Part shown: positions 33,051 through 41,692 of the stretch, in pieces
How the letters are laid out: every line of letters starts with the position of its first letter
How positions within the stretch are numbered: position 1 is the stretch's first letter
Source: Oscillospiraceae bacterium
GTDB taxonomy: Bacteria; Bacillota; Clostridia; Oscillospirales; Ruminococcaceae
Reading direction: 5' to 3'
Assembly: GCA_022800935.1 (NCBI GenBank)
Contig: JAAWRH010000006.1
Span: 1-64,000 of the forward strand
Length of the DNA: 64,000 nucleotides
Made by a program: the position numbers and the translations under genes
Notes under the pieces: model-generated
The model's database searches: none
The model's input: only the letters and a program-made list of their open reading frames with translations
Told to the model about the DNA's origin: nothing

Positions 33051-33527
33051 ATGAAATTTGTAAATGAAATGAAGCTGAGCTTTCCCAGCCGTTCGGCCAA
33101 CGAGGGATTTGCCCGGACGGCTGTCTCGGCTTTTTTGGCCCAGCTGGACCCCACCGTTGAGGAGATATCGGACATCCGCACCGCCGTTTCGGAGGCCGTG
33201 ACCAACTGCATTGTCCACGGCTACCCCGATTGCGTGGGGACCATCACGGTGGAAGCGGGCATCCGGGAGGACGGGAGGGCGGTTATCCGCATCCGGGACA
33301 GGGGAACGGGAATCGCCGACGTGCGCCAAGCCATGGAGCCCCTCTTTACCACCTGTGAAACCGGCGAACGGGCCGGGCTGGGGTTTGCGGTGATGGAATC
33401 CTTCACCGATAAGCTCCGGGTCCGCTCCACGCCGGGCAGAGGCACGGTGGTCACCATGGAAAAGAAAATCAAAACCAAAGGAGATTCAGATGAATCGTCT
33501 AAAGGAAAAGACGCTGGAACCCTTTGA
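33051..33527 (+). CDS. spoIIAB: Anti-sigma F factor / serine kinase (SpoIIAB)
   Basis: This 158-aa GHKL-type ATPase binds sigma F in the presence of ATP and phosphorylates SpoIIAA. Motifs seen are the N box (AVSEAVTNCIVHGY, with the Asn for Mg-ATP), the G1 box (IRDRGTGI) and the G2 region (ERAGLGFAVME). The last 20 residues are a charged extension. The start at 33051 follows GGAGG. It lies 44 nt after spoIIAA, and its 3' end overlaps the start of the sigF gene by 38 nt, which suggests tight translational coupling between the anti-sigma factor and its target. Confidence 0.96.
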   Translation: MKFVNEMKLSFPSRSANEGFARTAVSAFLAQLDPTVEEISDIRTAVSEAVTNCIVHGYPDCVGTITVEAGIREDGRAVIRIRDRGTGIADVRQAMEPLFTTCETGERAGLGFAVMESFTDKLRVRSTPGRGTVVTMEKKIKTKGDSDESSKGKDAGTL

Positions 33528-34245
33528 GCCCTCCACTCCCGGAGGCTGCCAGGAGGGGGAAGGCTTTGGTTTAAGCGGATTTCGCAGCCGCAACGAAATG
33601 ATAGAAAGGAACATGGGGCTGGTGCACTCCTGCGCCCACCGGTTCCAGGGGAAGGGAATTGAGTATGAGGACCTGTTCCAGGCCGGCTGTATGGGGCTGA
33701 TCAAGGCGGTGGACGCCTTTGACTGGGAGCGGGGCGTCCGGTTTTCCACCTACGCCGTCCCCGTGATTCTGGGGGAGATGAGGCGGCTTTTCCGGGACGG
33801 CGGCACCGTAAAGGTCAGCCGTACCCTGAAGGAGCTTTCCATGCGGGTGATGAAGGAGCGGGAGGCCTATTGCCGCCGGTGCAGCCGGGAACCCACCGTC
33901 CATGAGCTGGCGGAGCTGATGGGGGAAAGCGTGGAGGACATTGTGGAGGCCATCGGCGCGTCGTCCCCGGCCCTCTCCCTCACCAGTATGGACGACGAGG
34001 AGAACGGCCACTCCCAGATGGACATTCCGGTGGAATCCCAGGAGGGGAGGCTGACCGAGCTGCTGGCGCTGAAGGACGCGCTGGGAACGCTTGCGCCCAA
34101 GGACCGGAGTTTGATTATTCTTCGGTATTTTCAAGGGAAGACGCAGATGGAGACTGCGGGAATGCTGGGTATGACCCAGGTCCAGGTATCCAGGCGGGAA
34201 AAGAAGATCCTTCTGACCATGCGAAAGCAGCTGGGAGACCCCTGA
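33490..34245 (+). CDS. sigF: RNA polymerase sigma-F factor
   Basis: This 251-aa sigma-70 family protein has a region 2 core (LVHSCAHRFQGKGIEYEDLFQAGCMGLIKAVDAFD, residues about 43-77, with GVRFSTYAVPVILGEMRRLFRD), region 3 (TVHELAELMGESVEDI) and region 4 HTH (YFQGKTQMETAGMLGMTQVQVSRREKKIL). It directs forespore transcription early in sporulation. The ATG lies within the spoIIAB gene. A hairpin at 34254-34296 ends the operon. Confidence 0.95.
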   Translation: MNRLKEKTLEPFEPSTPGGCQEGEGFGLSGFRSRNEMIERNMGLVHSCAHRFQGKGIEYEDLFQAGCMGLIKAVDAFDWERGVRFSTYAVPVILGEMRRLFRDGGTVKVSRTLKELSMRVMKEREAYCRRCSREPTVHELAELMGESVEDIVEAIGASSPALSLTSMDDEENGHSQMDIPVESQEGRLTELLALKDALGTLAPKDRSLIILRYFQGKTQMETAGMLGMTQVQVSRREKKILLTMRKQLGDP

Positions 34246-34253
34246 AAAGGGAA

Positions 34254-34296
34254 AAGCTCTGTGGAAGCCACAAAGAAATGGCATTCCACAGAGCTT
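34254..34296. terminator. Bidirectional terminator between sigF and metA
   Basis: A 17-bp stem with one bulge (34254-34270 with 34279-34296) lies between the stop codons of two convergent genes. Confidence 0.85.
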
Positions 34297-34305
34297 ATAT
34301 TACAT

Positions 34306-35220
34306 TTAATCAAGCCCCGACAGGTCAAATGGGGTCTTCTGGTACACAAAATTCAACCAGTTGGAGTAGAACAGACTTCCGTAGGCGCGCCAGGTGAGAA
34401 GGGGTTCTTTGGAGGGGTCGTCACTGGGGAAATAGTGCTTTGGCATCTCAATGGGGAGATGTCTGGCCAAGTCCCGGCGATACTCGTTGGCCAACGTGTC
34501 CCGGTCGTATTCCCAGTGACCTGTGACAAACAACTGCCGTCCGTCCCTGCTGCCCGCCAGATGTACTCCCGATTCCTCCGATACCGCCAAAAGCTGGAGA
34601 TTGTCCACCCTTTCTATATCCTGAGCGCGAACCTCGGTGTGGCGGGAATGGGGGACTGGGAAGCAATCCCCAAAGCCCCGGAGCAACTCGTGGGTAGGGC
34701 AGAGGGGACGGTGCTCAAACACGCCGAACATCTTTTGGGGCAGGTCGTATTTGGGGATTCGGTAATGGTAATAGAGTCCCGCCTGTGCTCCCCAGCAGAT
34801 ATGGAGAGTGGAAAAGACATGGGTTTTGCTCCATTCCATCATTTGGCACAGCTCCTGCCAATAGTCCACCGCTTCAAAGGGCATCTGCTCCACCGGCGCG
34901 CCGGTGATGATCATACCATCAAACCTTTCCCCCCGAATTTCCTCAAAGGTCTTATAGAACTTCAGGAGGTGCTCCTGGGGGGTGTTTTTGGATTTATGGG
35001 AGCTTACCTGGAGCAGCTCCACCTCCATTTGCAGGGGGGTGTTGCTGAGCATCCGGAGGAGCTGGGTTTCGGTTTCTATCTTTTTCGGCATCAGGTTGAG
35101 CAGAACAATCCGCAGCGGTCGTATGTCCTGATGGGTGGCGCGGTACTCGTTTATGGTAAATATATGTTCCTGACGGAGCAGGTCAATAGAGGGCAGTCCG
35201 TCCGGTACGGTAATGGGCAT
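34306..35220 (-). CDS. metA: Homoserine O-acyltransferase (MetA), predicted acetyl-CoA specific
   Basis: This 304-aa enzyme acylates homoserine in methionine synthesis. The nucleophile is Cys142 in [15 protein letters not shown] holds the catalytic-site His, and NLMPKK near the N-terminus is a family signature. Position 111 is Glu (GAPVEQ). In this family, Glu at 111 goes with acetyl-CoA use and Gly with succinyl-CoA, so this copy is predicted to be a homoserine O-acetyltransferase despite the usual MetA name. ATG 35220 follows GGAGAGGAGG. It has its own promoter at 35338-35366. I looked for a SAM riboswitch in the 117-nt leader and saw none. Confidence 0.94.
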   Translation of the reverse strand: MPITVPDGLPSIDLLRQEHIFTINEYRATHQDIRPLRIVLLNLMPKKIETETQLLRMLSNTPLQMEVELLQVSSHKSKNTPQEHLLKFYKTFEEIRGERFDGMIITGAPVEQMPFEAVDYWQELCQMMEWSKTHVFSTLHICWGAQAGLYYHYRIPKYDLPQKMFGVFEHRPLCPTHELLRGFGDCFPVPHSRHTEVRAQDIERVDNLQLLAVSEESGVHLAGSRDGRQLFVTGHWEYDRDTLANEYRRDLARHLPIEMPKHYFPSDDPSKEPLLTWRAYGSLFYSNWLNFVYQKTPFDLSGLD

Positions 35221-35337
35221 TGGGGATTCCTCCTCTCCTTCTCCCTAGAGAAGCTGAATGGGTTCTTCGTTTGCTGTGCGGCTTACATGTCCTGCCCCTT
35301 TTGGATTTTATAAAAATACCTTTCGCTTTCTGATTTT

Positions 35338-35366
35338 ATATTATCACAATTTCCCCGCCTTTGCAA
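35338..35366 (-). promoter_or_regulatory. SigA promoter of metA
   Basis: On the minus strand TTGCAA (35361-35366), a 17-nt spacer and TAATAT (35338-35343), leaving a leader of about 115 nt. Confidence 0.75.
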
Positions 35367-35421
35367 GACAGCCTGGGAACAGCTTTTCATTGCTCAAAGC
35401 CCGTTTTAGGTACTGAAAAGA

Positions 35422-35449
35422 CAGGGACTCCGCCTTTACGGGGCCCCTG
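35422..35449 (-). terminator. Probable terminator of the first hicAB operon
   Basis: An imperfect 11-bp stem (CAGGGACTCCG-type arms) is followed on the minus strand by TCTTTTC, 9 nt after the hicB stop. It resembles the better hairpin at 36151-36182. Confidence 0.55.
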
Positions 35450-35457
35450 CCTCTTCC

Positions 35458-35826
35458 TTATTGGTTATTTGTATAAACAGCGTCGTTGCGGGACAGCAGA
35501 TAGACGCAATATTGGTTCATGCTCACACCCTCCCGCCTGGCGTGCTCCGCAAGGGATTTGTGCAGGCTGCGCGGAATCCTCAGCTTAAACTGTCCCGAAT
35601 AGTTCTCTAGGCTGTCCGGCTCGGCGATAGGATATCCGTCCTCCAGCGCGGCCTCCAGCCATGCCTTTTTTGCGTCCATGGCATTTTCCACAGCGGATTC
35701 TATCGTTTCCCCATAGGTAATACATCCGGGCAGCTCCGGATAGGCTGCCGCGAAACCGCCTTCTTCATAATCTTCTATCAATTCCAGCCGGTAAGGCAGC
35801 GACAGATAATCACTCAATGTTCTCAT
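35458..35826 (-). CDS. hicB: HicB-family antitoxin (first hicAB locus)
   Basis: The 122-aa protein has the partly degraded RNase H-like HicB fold at the N-terminus (LIEDYEEGGFAAAYPELPGCITYGET, about 16-41) and a C-terminal ribbon-helix-helix or HTH segment (FKLRIPRSLHKSLAEHARREGVSMNQY) for DNA binding. It neutralises HicA and represses the operon. It is the second gene of the operon and overlaps hicA by 17 nt, showing translational coupling. Confidence 0.93.
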   Translation of the reverse strand: MRTLSDYLSLPYRLELIEDYEEGGFAAAYPELPGCITYGETIESAVENAMDAKKAWLEAALEDGYPIAEPDSLENYSGQFKLRIPRSLHKSLAEHARREGVSMNQYCVYLLSRNDAVYTNNQ

Positions 35827-36067
35827 CTACAGCATCCCCGCTTTCTATTATCTTTTTTACCATTGCAATATAAACTTTTTTAATCGGTTTATGTTTAGGA
35901 ATTGTAATGGGAGGACATCCAATTTTTCTAAATGTATAGTGACTGCTTCCACCCTTTGGGGCCTTCATCTCATATCCATAACTTTCTAAAACCTTGCGCA
36001 GTTCATCAAATTGAAGGTCAGCTTCTAACAGACAGATGCGCTGTAACAGTTTATCCCATTTTGACAT
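35810..36067 (-). CDS. hicA: HicA-family mRNA interferase toxin (first hicAB locus)
   Basis: The start is placed at 36067 (MSKWDKLL), nine bases after GGGGAGG, giving 85 aa; an upstream in-frame ATG overlaps the promoter and is rejected. The HicA double-stranded RNA-binding-like fold is recognised by FDELRKVLESYGYE and by G-S-S-H43-Y-T-F, with His43 the catalytic residue, and by ITIPKHKPIKKVYIAMV. It cleaves mRNA in the ribosomal context until neutralised by HicB. A consensus promoter with an operator-like palindrome lies directly upstream. Confidence 0.93.
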   Translation of the reverse strand: MSKWDKLLQRICLLEADLQFDELRKVLESYGYEMKAPKGGSSHYTFRKIGCPPITIPKHKPIKKVYIAMVKKIIESGDAVDENIE

Positions 36068-36088
36068 CCTGTATACCTCCCCTGCTAT

Positions 36089-36118
36089 ATTATACCATGG
36101 TATCATATATGATGTCAA
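36089..36118 (-). promoter_or_regulatory. Promoter and operator of the first hicAB operon
   Basis: On the minus strand TTGACA (36113-36118), an 18-nt spacer and TATAAT (36089-36094), both perfect consensus boxes. The 12-bp palindrome ATACCATGGTAT (36092-36103) overlaps the -10 box and is a likely HicB site. Confidence 0.85.
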
Positions 36119-36150
36119 TAAATTGTACCTCTTTCCTAAAAAACGCCAAA

Positions 36151-36182
36151 AGCAGGGCCTCCGCCTTTGCGGAGGCCCTGCT
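36151..36182. terminator. Intrinsic terminator of ileS
   Basis: A perfect 13-bp stem (36151-36163 with 36170-36182) lies 24 nt after the ileS stop, and on the minus strand it is followed by a T-rich run (GTTTTTTAGG). Confidence 0.88.
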
Positions 36183-36205
36183 CTCTTTTGGATATATGGA
36201 AAAGC

Positions 36206-39200
36206 CTATACTTTTTCTACCGCAATGGATGCCGCCTTGCCGTTGATATCCCAGTCCTTCCCGCCGCTTTCATGGGCTTCCAGACGGATTTCATCGGAAA
36301 GGGTCTCCTCCCGGATGGTTTCGGCGTTCTTGCGGACAGCGGCCTCCACCGCCTTGTCCCCCCATACCCACAGCCGGATATGGTCCATCACCTCAAAGCC
36401 GGAATCCTTCCGCATGGTCTGTACCTTGCTGATGACCTCACGGACCAAACCCTCCTCAATCAGCTCCTCAGTCAGCTGGGTGTCAATGGCAGCCGTCAAA
36501 TCCCCGTCCTCCACCGAGAAGAACCGGTCGGATTTGGTCATCTCAATCAACAGGTCCTCCGGGGCCAAAGCGATTTCCGTGCCGTCCGCCAGGGTGAGCT
36601 TCAGCGCGCCGGTGGAGTCCAGCTCCTTCTTGGCGGCGCTGCCGTTGAGGTTGGTCAGCAGGGTGCGGATTTCACCCAGCTTCTTTCCGTACCGCGGACC
36701 CAGTGTCTTCAGCTGGGGCTTGAAGGAGTAGGAGGTGAATTCGGACAGGTCCTCCTGGAAAACCACCTGCTTCAGGTTCAGCTCGTCCCGGATAACGTCC
36801 TGATAGAAGGACTCCAGCGGCTCCGCCTTGACATACATGGCGGCAAGGGGCTGACGGTTTTTCAGGTTGGCCCCGTTGCGGGCCGCCCGTCCCAGTACGA
36901 CAATCTTCAAGACCTCGTCCATATCCTGCTCCAGCTTGGAATCGATCCACTGCTTCTGCACTTCGGGGAAATCGCAGAGGTGGACGCTTTCCGGCGCGGC
37001 GGCGTCGTGGGTGCAGACCAGGTTCCGGTAAATACTCTCGGAGAGGAAGGGCACCATAGGCGCGGCGGCCTTGGCGGTGGTCACAAGGGCGGTATACAGG
37101 GTCATATAGGCGTTGATCTTATCCTGTGTCATCTCCTTGACCCAGTACCGCTGGCGGCTGCGGCGCAGGTACCAGTTGCTCAGGTCGTCCACAAATTCCT
37201 GGAGGGCGCGGCCCGCCTCCGGAATGCGGTAGTTCCCCAGGTTTTCATCCACCGCCTGTACCATGGAATTGAGCTTGGAGAGAATCCACCGGTCCATCAC
37301 CGTCATGGAAGACGGGTCCAGGGTATATTTGGAGGCGTCGAAATTATCAATGTTGGCGTAGAGCACAAAGAAAGCGTAGGTGTTCCACAGGGTGCCCATA
37401 AACTTCCGCTGGCCCTCGATAACGGCCCTTGGGTAGAACCGGTTGGGCAGCCAGGGAGCGGAGTTGGTATAGAAATACCAACGGATGGCGTCCGCGCCAT
37501 AGGTTTCCAGGGCGGTAAAGGGGTCCACGGCGTTGCCCTTGGATTTAGACATCTTCTGGCCGTTTTCGTCCTGCACCAGCCCCAGGACAATGACGTTTTT
37601 ATAGGGGGATTTGTTGAACAGCAGGGTGGAAATAGCCATCAGAGAGTAGAACCAGCCGCGGGTCTGGTCCACGGCCTCGGAGATAAAGTCCGCCGGGAAC
37701 TGCCGTTCAAACAGCTCCTTGTTTTCAAAGGGATAGTGGTGCTGGGCAAAGGGCATGGCGCCGGAATCAAACCAGCAGTCGATGACCTCCGGTACCCGCT
37801 TCATCTGCTTGCCGCATTTGGGGCAGGTGATGGTGACAGCGTCGATATAGGGGCGGTGGAGCTCAATCTCATCAGGACAGTTGGGGGACATCTCCTTCAG
37901 CTCCGCGATGCTGCCGACAGAATGGCGGTGGCCGCATTCACACTCCCAGATGTTGAGGGGGGTGCCCCAGTACCGGTTGCGGCTGATGCCCCAGTCCTGG
38001 ATGTTCTCCAGCCAGTCGCCGAAGCGGCCCTTGCCGATGCTTTCGGGAATCCAGTTGACGGTGTTGTTGTTGCGGATTAGGTCCTCCTTGACGGCGGTCA
38101 TCTTGATAAACCAGGAGTCGCGGGCGTAATAGATTAGGGGGGTGCCGCACCGCCAGCAGTGGGGGTAACTGTGCTCAAACACCGGGGCGGAGAGCAGCAG
38201 GCCCTTTTCCCGCAGGGCTTTCAGGATTTCCTTATCCGCGTCCTTGCAGAACATGCCGGGCCAGTCGGTTTCCTTGGTCATTTCTCCCTTGTTGTCCACC
38301 AGCTGGACAAAGGGCAGGCCGTACTCCCGGCCCACGTTGGAGTCGTCCTCGCCAAAGGCGGGGGCGATGTGGACGATGCCGGTGCCGTCGGTCAATGTGA
38401 CGTAAGAGGCGCAGGTGACATACCAGCATTTTTCCTTGGGGCTGACAAAGCGGAACAGGGGCTCATATTCCCGGAATTCCAGGTCCTTTCCGGTGAACCG
38501 CTCCAGAACCGTGTAGTTCCCTTCGCCCAGGACGGTATCCGCCAGAGCCTCCGCCAGATAATAGGTGTATTCATCGCATTTGACCTTGACATAGCTCTCC
38601 TTGGGGTTGACGCAGAGCGCCACGTTGGAGGGCAGGGTCCAGGGGGTGGTGGTCCAGGCCAGATAATAAGCGTCCTCACCCTTTGCCTTAAACCGGGCGA
38701 TGGCGGAGCGCTCCTTTACATCCTTATAGCCCTGGGCTACCTCATGACTGGAGAGGGGGGTACCGCAGCGGGGGCAGTAGGGGACAATCTTAAAGCCCTT
38801 GTACAGCAGGTTTTTGTCCCAAATCTGCTTGAGGGCCCACCACTCGGATTCGATGTAGTCGTTCTCATAGGTGACATAGGGGTTGTCCATGTCCGCCCAG
38901 AAGCCCACGGTTCCGGAGAAATCCTCCCACATCCCCTTGTAGGTCCAGACGCTTTCCCGGCATTTTTTAATAAAGGGCTCCAAGCCATAGGCCTCGATCT
39001 GGTCCTTGCCGTCCAGGCCCAGGGATTTTTCCACCTCCAGCTCCACCGGGAGACCGTGGGTATCCCAGCCCGCCTTGCGGGGGACCATATAGCCCTTCAT
39101 AGCCCGGTAGCGGGGGATCATATCCTTGATGGCGCGGGTGAGGACATGGCCGATATGGGGCTTTCCGTTGGCCGTGGGCGGTCCGTCATAGAAGGTATAG

Positions 39201-39319
39201 GTGGGGCCGCCTGCCCGCTGGGTCATGCTCTTTTGGAAGATATCGTTTTTCTGCCAGAAGTCCAGGACTTCCCTTTCCCGCTGCTTAAAGTTCAGCTCCG
39301 GGGAAACTTTTTCATACAT
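36206..39319 (-). CDS. ileS: Isoleucyl-tRNA synthetase
   Basis: The 1037-aa class I synthetase charges tRNA-Ile. HIGH is at residues 55-58 and KMSKSKGN near residue 590. The editing (CP1) domain lies between them (GWDTHGLPVE; TTPWTLPSN), and a long C-terminal tRNA-binding region follows. Length and C-terminus match the type common in anaerobes and archaea/eukaryotes. The start at ATG 39319 (MYEKVSP) is chosen over the GTG/ATG nine bases earlier because GAGG then sits 8 nt upstream. It is controlled by a T-box leader with an AUC specifier. Confidence 0.97.
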   Translation of the reverse strand: MYEKVSPELNFKQREREVLDFWQKNDIFQKSMTQRAGGPTYTFYDGPPTANGKPHIGHVLTRAIKDMIPRYRAMKGYMVPRKAGWDTHGLPVELEVEKSLGLDGKDQIEAYGLEPFIKKCRESVWTYKGMWEDFSGTVGFWADMDNPYVTYENDYIESEWWALKQIWDKNLLYKGFKIVPYCPRCGTPLSSHEVAQGYKDVKERSAIARFKAKGEDAYYLAWTTTPWTLPSNVALCVNPKESYVKVKCDEYTYYLAEALADTVLGEGNYTVLERFTGKDLEFREYEPLFRFVSPKEKCWYVTCASYVTLTDGTGIVHIAPAFGEDDSNVGREYGLPFVQLVDNKGEMTKETDWPGMFCKDADKEILKALREKGLLLSAPVFEHSYPHCWRCGTPLIYYARDSWFIKMTAVKEDLIRNNNTVNWIPESIGKGRFGDWLENIQDWGISRNRYWGTPLNIWECECGHRHSVGSIAELKEMSPNCPDEIELHRPYIDAVTITCPKCGKQMKRVPEVIDCWFDSGAMPFAQHHYPFENKELFERQFPADFISEAVDQTRGWFYSLMAISTLLFNKSPYKNVIVLGLVQDENGQKMSKSKGNAVDPFTALETYGADAIRWYFYTNSAPWLPNRFYPRAVIEGQRKFMGTLWNTYAFFVLYANIDNFDASKYTLDPSSMTVMDRWILSKLNSMVQAVDENLGNYRIPEAGRALQEFVDDLSNWYLRRSRQRYWVKEMTQDKINAYMTLYTALVTTAKAAAPMVPFLSESIYRNLVCTHDAAAPESVHLCDFPEVQKQWIDSKLEQDMDEVLKIVVLGRAARNGANLKNRQPLAAMYVKAEPLESFYQDVIRDELNLKQVVFQEDLSEFTSYSFKPQLKTLGPRYGKKLGEIRTLLTNLNGSAAKKELDSTGALKLTLADGTEIALAPEDLLIEMTKSDRFFSVEDGDLTAAIDTQLTEELIEEGLVREVISKVQTMRKDSGFEVMDHIRLWVWGDKAVEAAVRKNAETIREETLSDEIRLEAHESGGKDWDINGKAASIAVEKV

Positions 39320-39342
39320 TTCCATCACCTCTTACAATAAAT

Positions 39343-39605
39343 AAAAAATGCCTCCGACCTGTAAACAGGACGGAAGCTCCGCTTGCCGCAATACCACCTT
39401 TTACAAACATACCGGCAGGCGTGGAACGTCTGTCACTATATGCGCTCCCCTTAACGGAGGGACACCGGCAGGGTTTACTTGGAAAACCGTTCAGCCTGCG
39501 GCTCCAGAGAGATTTTCTGCGGACGCTACTGGCACCGGGCTTACACCCTCCCCGGCTCGCTGGGACGTTTGCCGAACGCATACTTGCTCTGTCATTGCCT
39601 TTGTC
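39343..39605 (-). ncRNA. T-box riboswitch, isoleucine specifier
   Basis: On the minus strand, about 265 nt upstream of ileS. The conserved T-box sequence (AAAAGGTGGTATTGCGG, 39386-39402) is followed by a terminator hairpin (39350-39377) and six T residues. Upstream, a stem I-like region contains the specifier AUC (complement of bases 39511-39513) after a run of A. Uncharged tRNA-Ile binding would favour the antiterminator and raise ileS expression. The antisense ORFs over this stretch are shadows. Confidence 0.95.
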
Positions 39606-39611
39606 AGTGAT

Positions 39612-39640
39612 ATGATACCATTGTTTGAGGGAAATTGCAA
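39612..39640 (-). promoter_or_regulatory. SigA promoter of the T-box/ileS transcript
   Basis: On the minus strand TTGCAA (39635-39640), a 17-nt spacer and TATCAT (39612-39617), just upstream of stem I. Confidence 0.8.
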
Positions 39641-39811
39641 GGGGGGAGAGGAGGAATTTTTGTCAGGCTTTTTTGTTTGTCTCTTTAGATGGAGTAAGTG
39701 AACCTTTCTCTATCTTTGCTTGTGTCTTTTTATTAAAAATTGTTAGTCAATCTTGCATAAAGAATGACATCATAGCAGTGTATTGGAAGGCGATTACCTG
39801 TGGTAATTTAT

Positions 39812-39840
39812 TTGCCTATTTTACATCGCCGTGGTATACT
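39812..39840 (+). promoter_or_regulatory. SigA promoter of the gene at 39884
   Basis: TTGCCT (39812-39817), a 17-nt spacer and TATACT (39835-39840), 43 nt before the ATG. Confidence 0.7.
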
Positions 39841-39883
39841 GGAAACTACAAAAAAGCCTGAATTTTTTAAGGAGGTTTTCCTT

Positions 39884-41596
39884 ATGGAAATATTTGAACA
39901 AGGAGTCAAAGAAGTATCCAAGACTGGCAGGCTGTCTTTCCCAGTTCGGCGGGCACTGTGGCTGGCACTGGGACCTTGGGAAGAACGAGACGAGATGGAC
40001 AAAAGCCCCCGGACTCTCACCGAGCCGCTGAGAAAGAGAGCGAAACTGGCTTTGGCCTGCGCCAAAAAGGTGGCAAAAGTCTGGGCAGCCTACGCCCCGG
40101 AGGACAAGGGGCCTCAGGGGCTGGTAAAGCAAGGAAACGCCTATCTCAGCGGCAAGCTGTCGGCGGATAAGCTGTACCAGACATGGAAAGCCTCCGACTA
40201 CATGAATCGGACAGAGGAGGAGCAGTACAGTTCTGCCCCTATGGCCGCCATTGCGGCGGAGCGGGCGGCCATCGTGCCCTACTACGACGAGTTTCTGTTG
40301 GAGCCCCACTATGCCGACGCTGGCGACACCGACCTGGACCCCTACAACTGGGACGCAGCATGGTGCTCATCTTTGGCCTGGGCAGGTCAGGACGAGGAGG
40401 CCAGCCCCGGAGCGCAGAAGGTGGCCGAGCTGAAATTTTGGGCCTGGTATCTGGAGCAAGTGGCCGAGCTACTGGGTATAGAGGATTGGAAGTTCCCCAA
40501 GAAGGCCATCAAGGCTTTTAAAGAGAAGCAGGAGTTGGCCCGGCCGGTGCCTGAGGAGGTCTCCATGGAAACCTTTGTGGACTTCCTGGATTGGGGAGAA
40601 TATCGCAATCATTATCATGTTTCCCACAGTGGGGTCAACCGGTATGCGAAGAATCTGCCTACCTATGAGATTAAGACCATGCGCCAGGAAAAGGATGCCA
40701 TCTGCCCAAGGTGCAAAGCCGTATCCAGACAACTGAAATTTTACTATGGTGTAAATGTTCTGGAAGCGGAACTACCTGGAACTGAAATATCCATCCGACT
40801 GCTCCACACGCTACCCTTGTTTCAATGCCCGAACTGCCCAGACAGCACATTTAATCCAAGGCGGGAACATGTGAACGAAAAAGCGGCTTTCAAACGATAT
40901 CTGGCGGGACCGGGACGGCTTCAGGCATTCCGGGAAGAGCTGGAGCAGCGGTCCACAAATGTGTTCCAGATCGGAGAGGGATATATATCGCTGAATGGTG
41001 TGATAGAGTACCATCATGAGATGAAGGTTCCGGTTGGACTCCAAGGCATTCGATGGCTGGACTCAGAAGCGAAAGAGGTATCCCTTGATATGGGGAGGTT
41101 GGGACACAGCTCCTATCTAACCGGATTAACCGAAGAAAAGCTGGAGATCGACCTGAGCCTGTTCGGCCCCCATGTCTATTTTTGCGATTTTACTTTAGAC
41201 GAGTTCCGGGAGGTCTACCCGAATCAGGTGGAGGTTTTGGAGGATGGATGTGTCCAGCTCACTATGAAGTGCCACTGGGTCCGCTGCTGGTTGAACGAAG
41301 CGGGAGTTCTAAAACGGGTGGTGATCCAGTCCCGCTTCCATTTGGAGGTAGATACAAAGTACCCTGTCACATTGACCCGCTTTTTGATGGAAGAGTTTCA
41401 CCTGTCCAAGGAACAGGCCGAGGAAGAAATCGCGGCCTATTGTGCGAAAGGCCACCCGCACAAAGAGATTGGGCCGCTCTCTGGACTAACTCGGGCGGAG
41501 GCCCAGCGTCTGCGCTCGGCGTTGCGAAGCAAAGGCATCAAGTGCCGTGTTATGCCTGTTCCTGTGGGTGAGCAAGCAGATATGCAGCTTCGATAA
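39884..41596 (+). CDS. Unknown 570-aa protein with Imm5-like helical N-terminus and zinc-ribbon core
   Basis: ATG 39884 follows AAGGAGG. Residues about 1-190 are helical and Ala/Trp-rich, in the style of Imm5 immunity proteins (an AKKVAKVWAAYAPEDKGPQ helix-loop, then repeated Ala-rich helices). A probable zinc ribbon follows (CPRCKAV near 275 and CPNCPDS near 325). The middle-to-C-terminal part is beta-rich and unlike anything I recognise, and the last 80 residues look like a helical RNA/protein-binding end (LTRAEAQRLRSALRSKGIKCRV). There is no signal peptide, so it is cytoplasmic. It is a single-gene unit with its own promoter and terminator. The Imm5 link is a weak, by-eye match. Confidence 0.6.
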   Translation: MEIFEQGVKEVSKTGRLSFPVRRALWLALGPWEERDEMDKSPRTLTEPLRKRAKLALACAKKVAKVWAAYAPEDKGPQGLVKQGNAYLSGKLSADKLYQTWKASDYMNRTEEEQYSSAPMAAIAAERAAIVPYYDEFLLEPHYADAGDTDLDPYNWDAAWCSSLAWAGQDEEASPGAQKVAELKFWAWYLEQVAELLGIEDWKFPKKAIKAFKEKQELARPVPEEVSMETFVDFLDWGEYRNHYHVSHSGVNRYAKNLPTYEIKTMRQEKDAICPRCKAVSRQLKFYYGVNVLEAELPGTEISIRLLHTLPLFQCPNCPDSTFNPRREHVNEKAAFKRYLAGPGRLQAFREELEQRSTNVFQIGEGYISLNGVIEYHHEMKVPVGLQGIRWLDSEAKEVSLDMGRLGHSSYLTGLTEEKLEIDLSLFGPHVYFCDFTLDEFREVYPNQVEVLEDGCVQLTMKCHWVRCWLNEAGVLKRVVIQSRFHLEVDTKYPVTLTRFLMEEFHLSKEQAEEEIAAYCAKGHPHKEIGPLSGLTRAEAQRLRSALRSKGIKCRVMPVPVGEQADMQLR

Positions 41597-41641
41597 ACAG
41601 TGAACCTTGCTCCCTCTTTCTGTAAATTTCAAAATATGGAC

Positions 41642-41686
41642 AAGGCCCCCGAAGCCAAAGACAAATTGGTTTTGGGGGCCTTTTTT
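41642..41686. terminator. Terminator between convergent genes
   Basis: A 9-bp stem AAGGCCCCC with GGGGGCCTT (41642-41650 with 41674-41682), extended by weaker inner pairing, is followed by TTTTTT on the plus strand. Confidence 0.85.
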
Positions 41687-41692
41687 GCTGTC

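Noticed and set aside
35221-35337. SAM riboswitch in the metA leader
   Set aside because: I looked for the conserved SAM-I core and a terminator on the minus strand and found neither.
36167-38080. Long plus-strand frame of about 637 codons
   Set aside because: It is antisense to ileS, the composition is a reversed shadow of a well-recognised synthetase, and it has no ribosome binding site.
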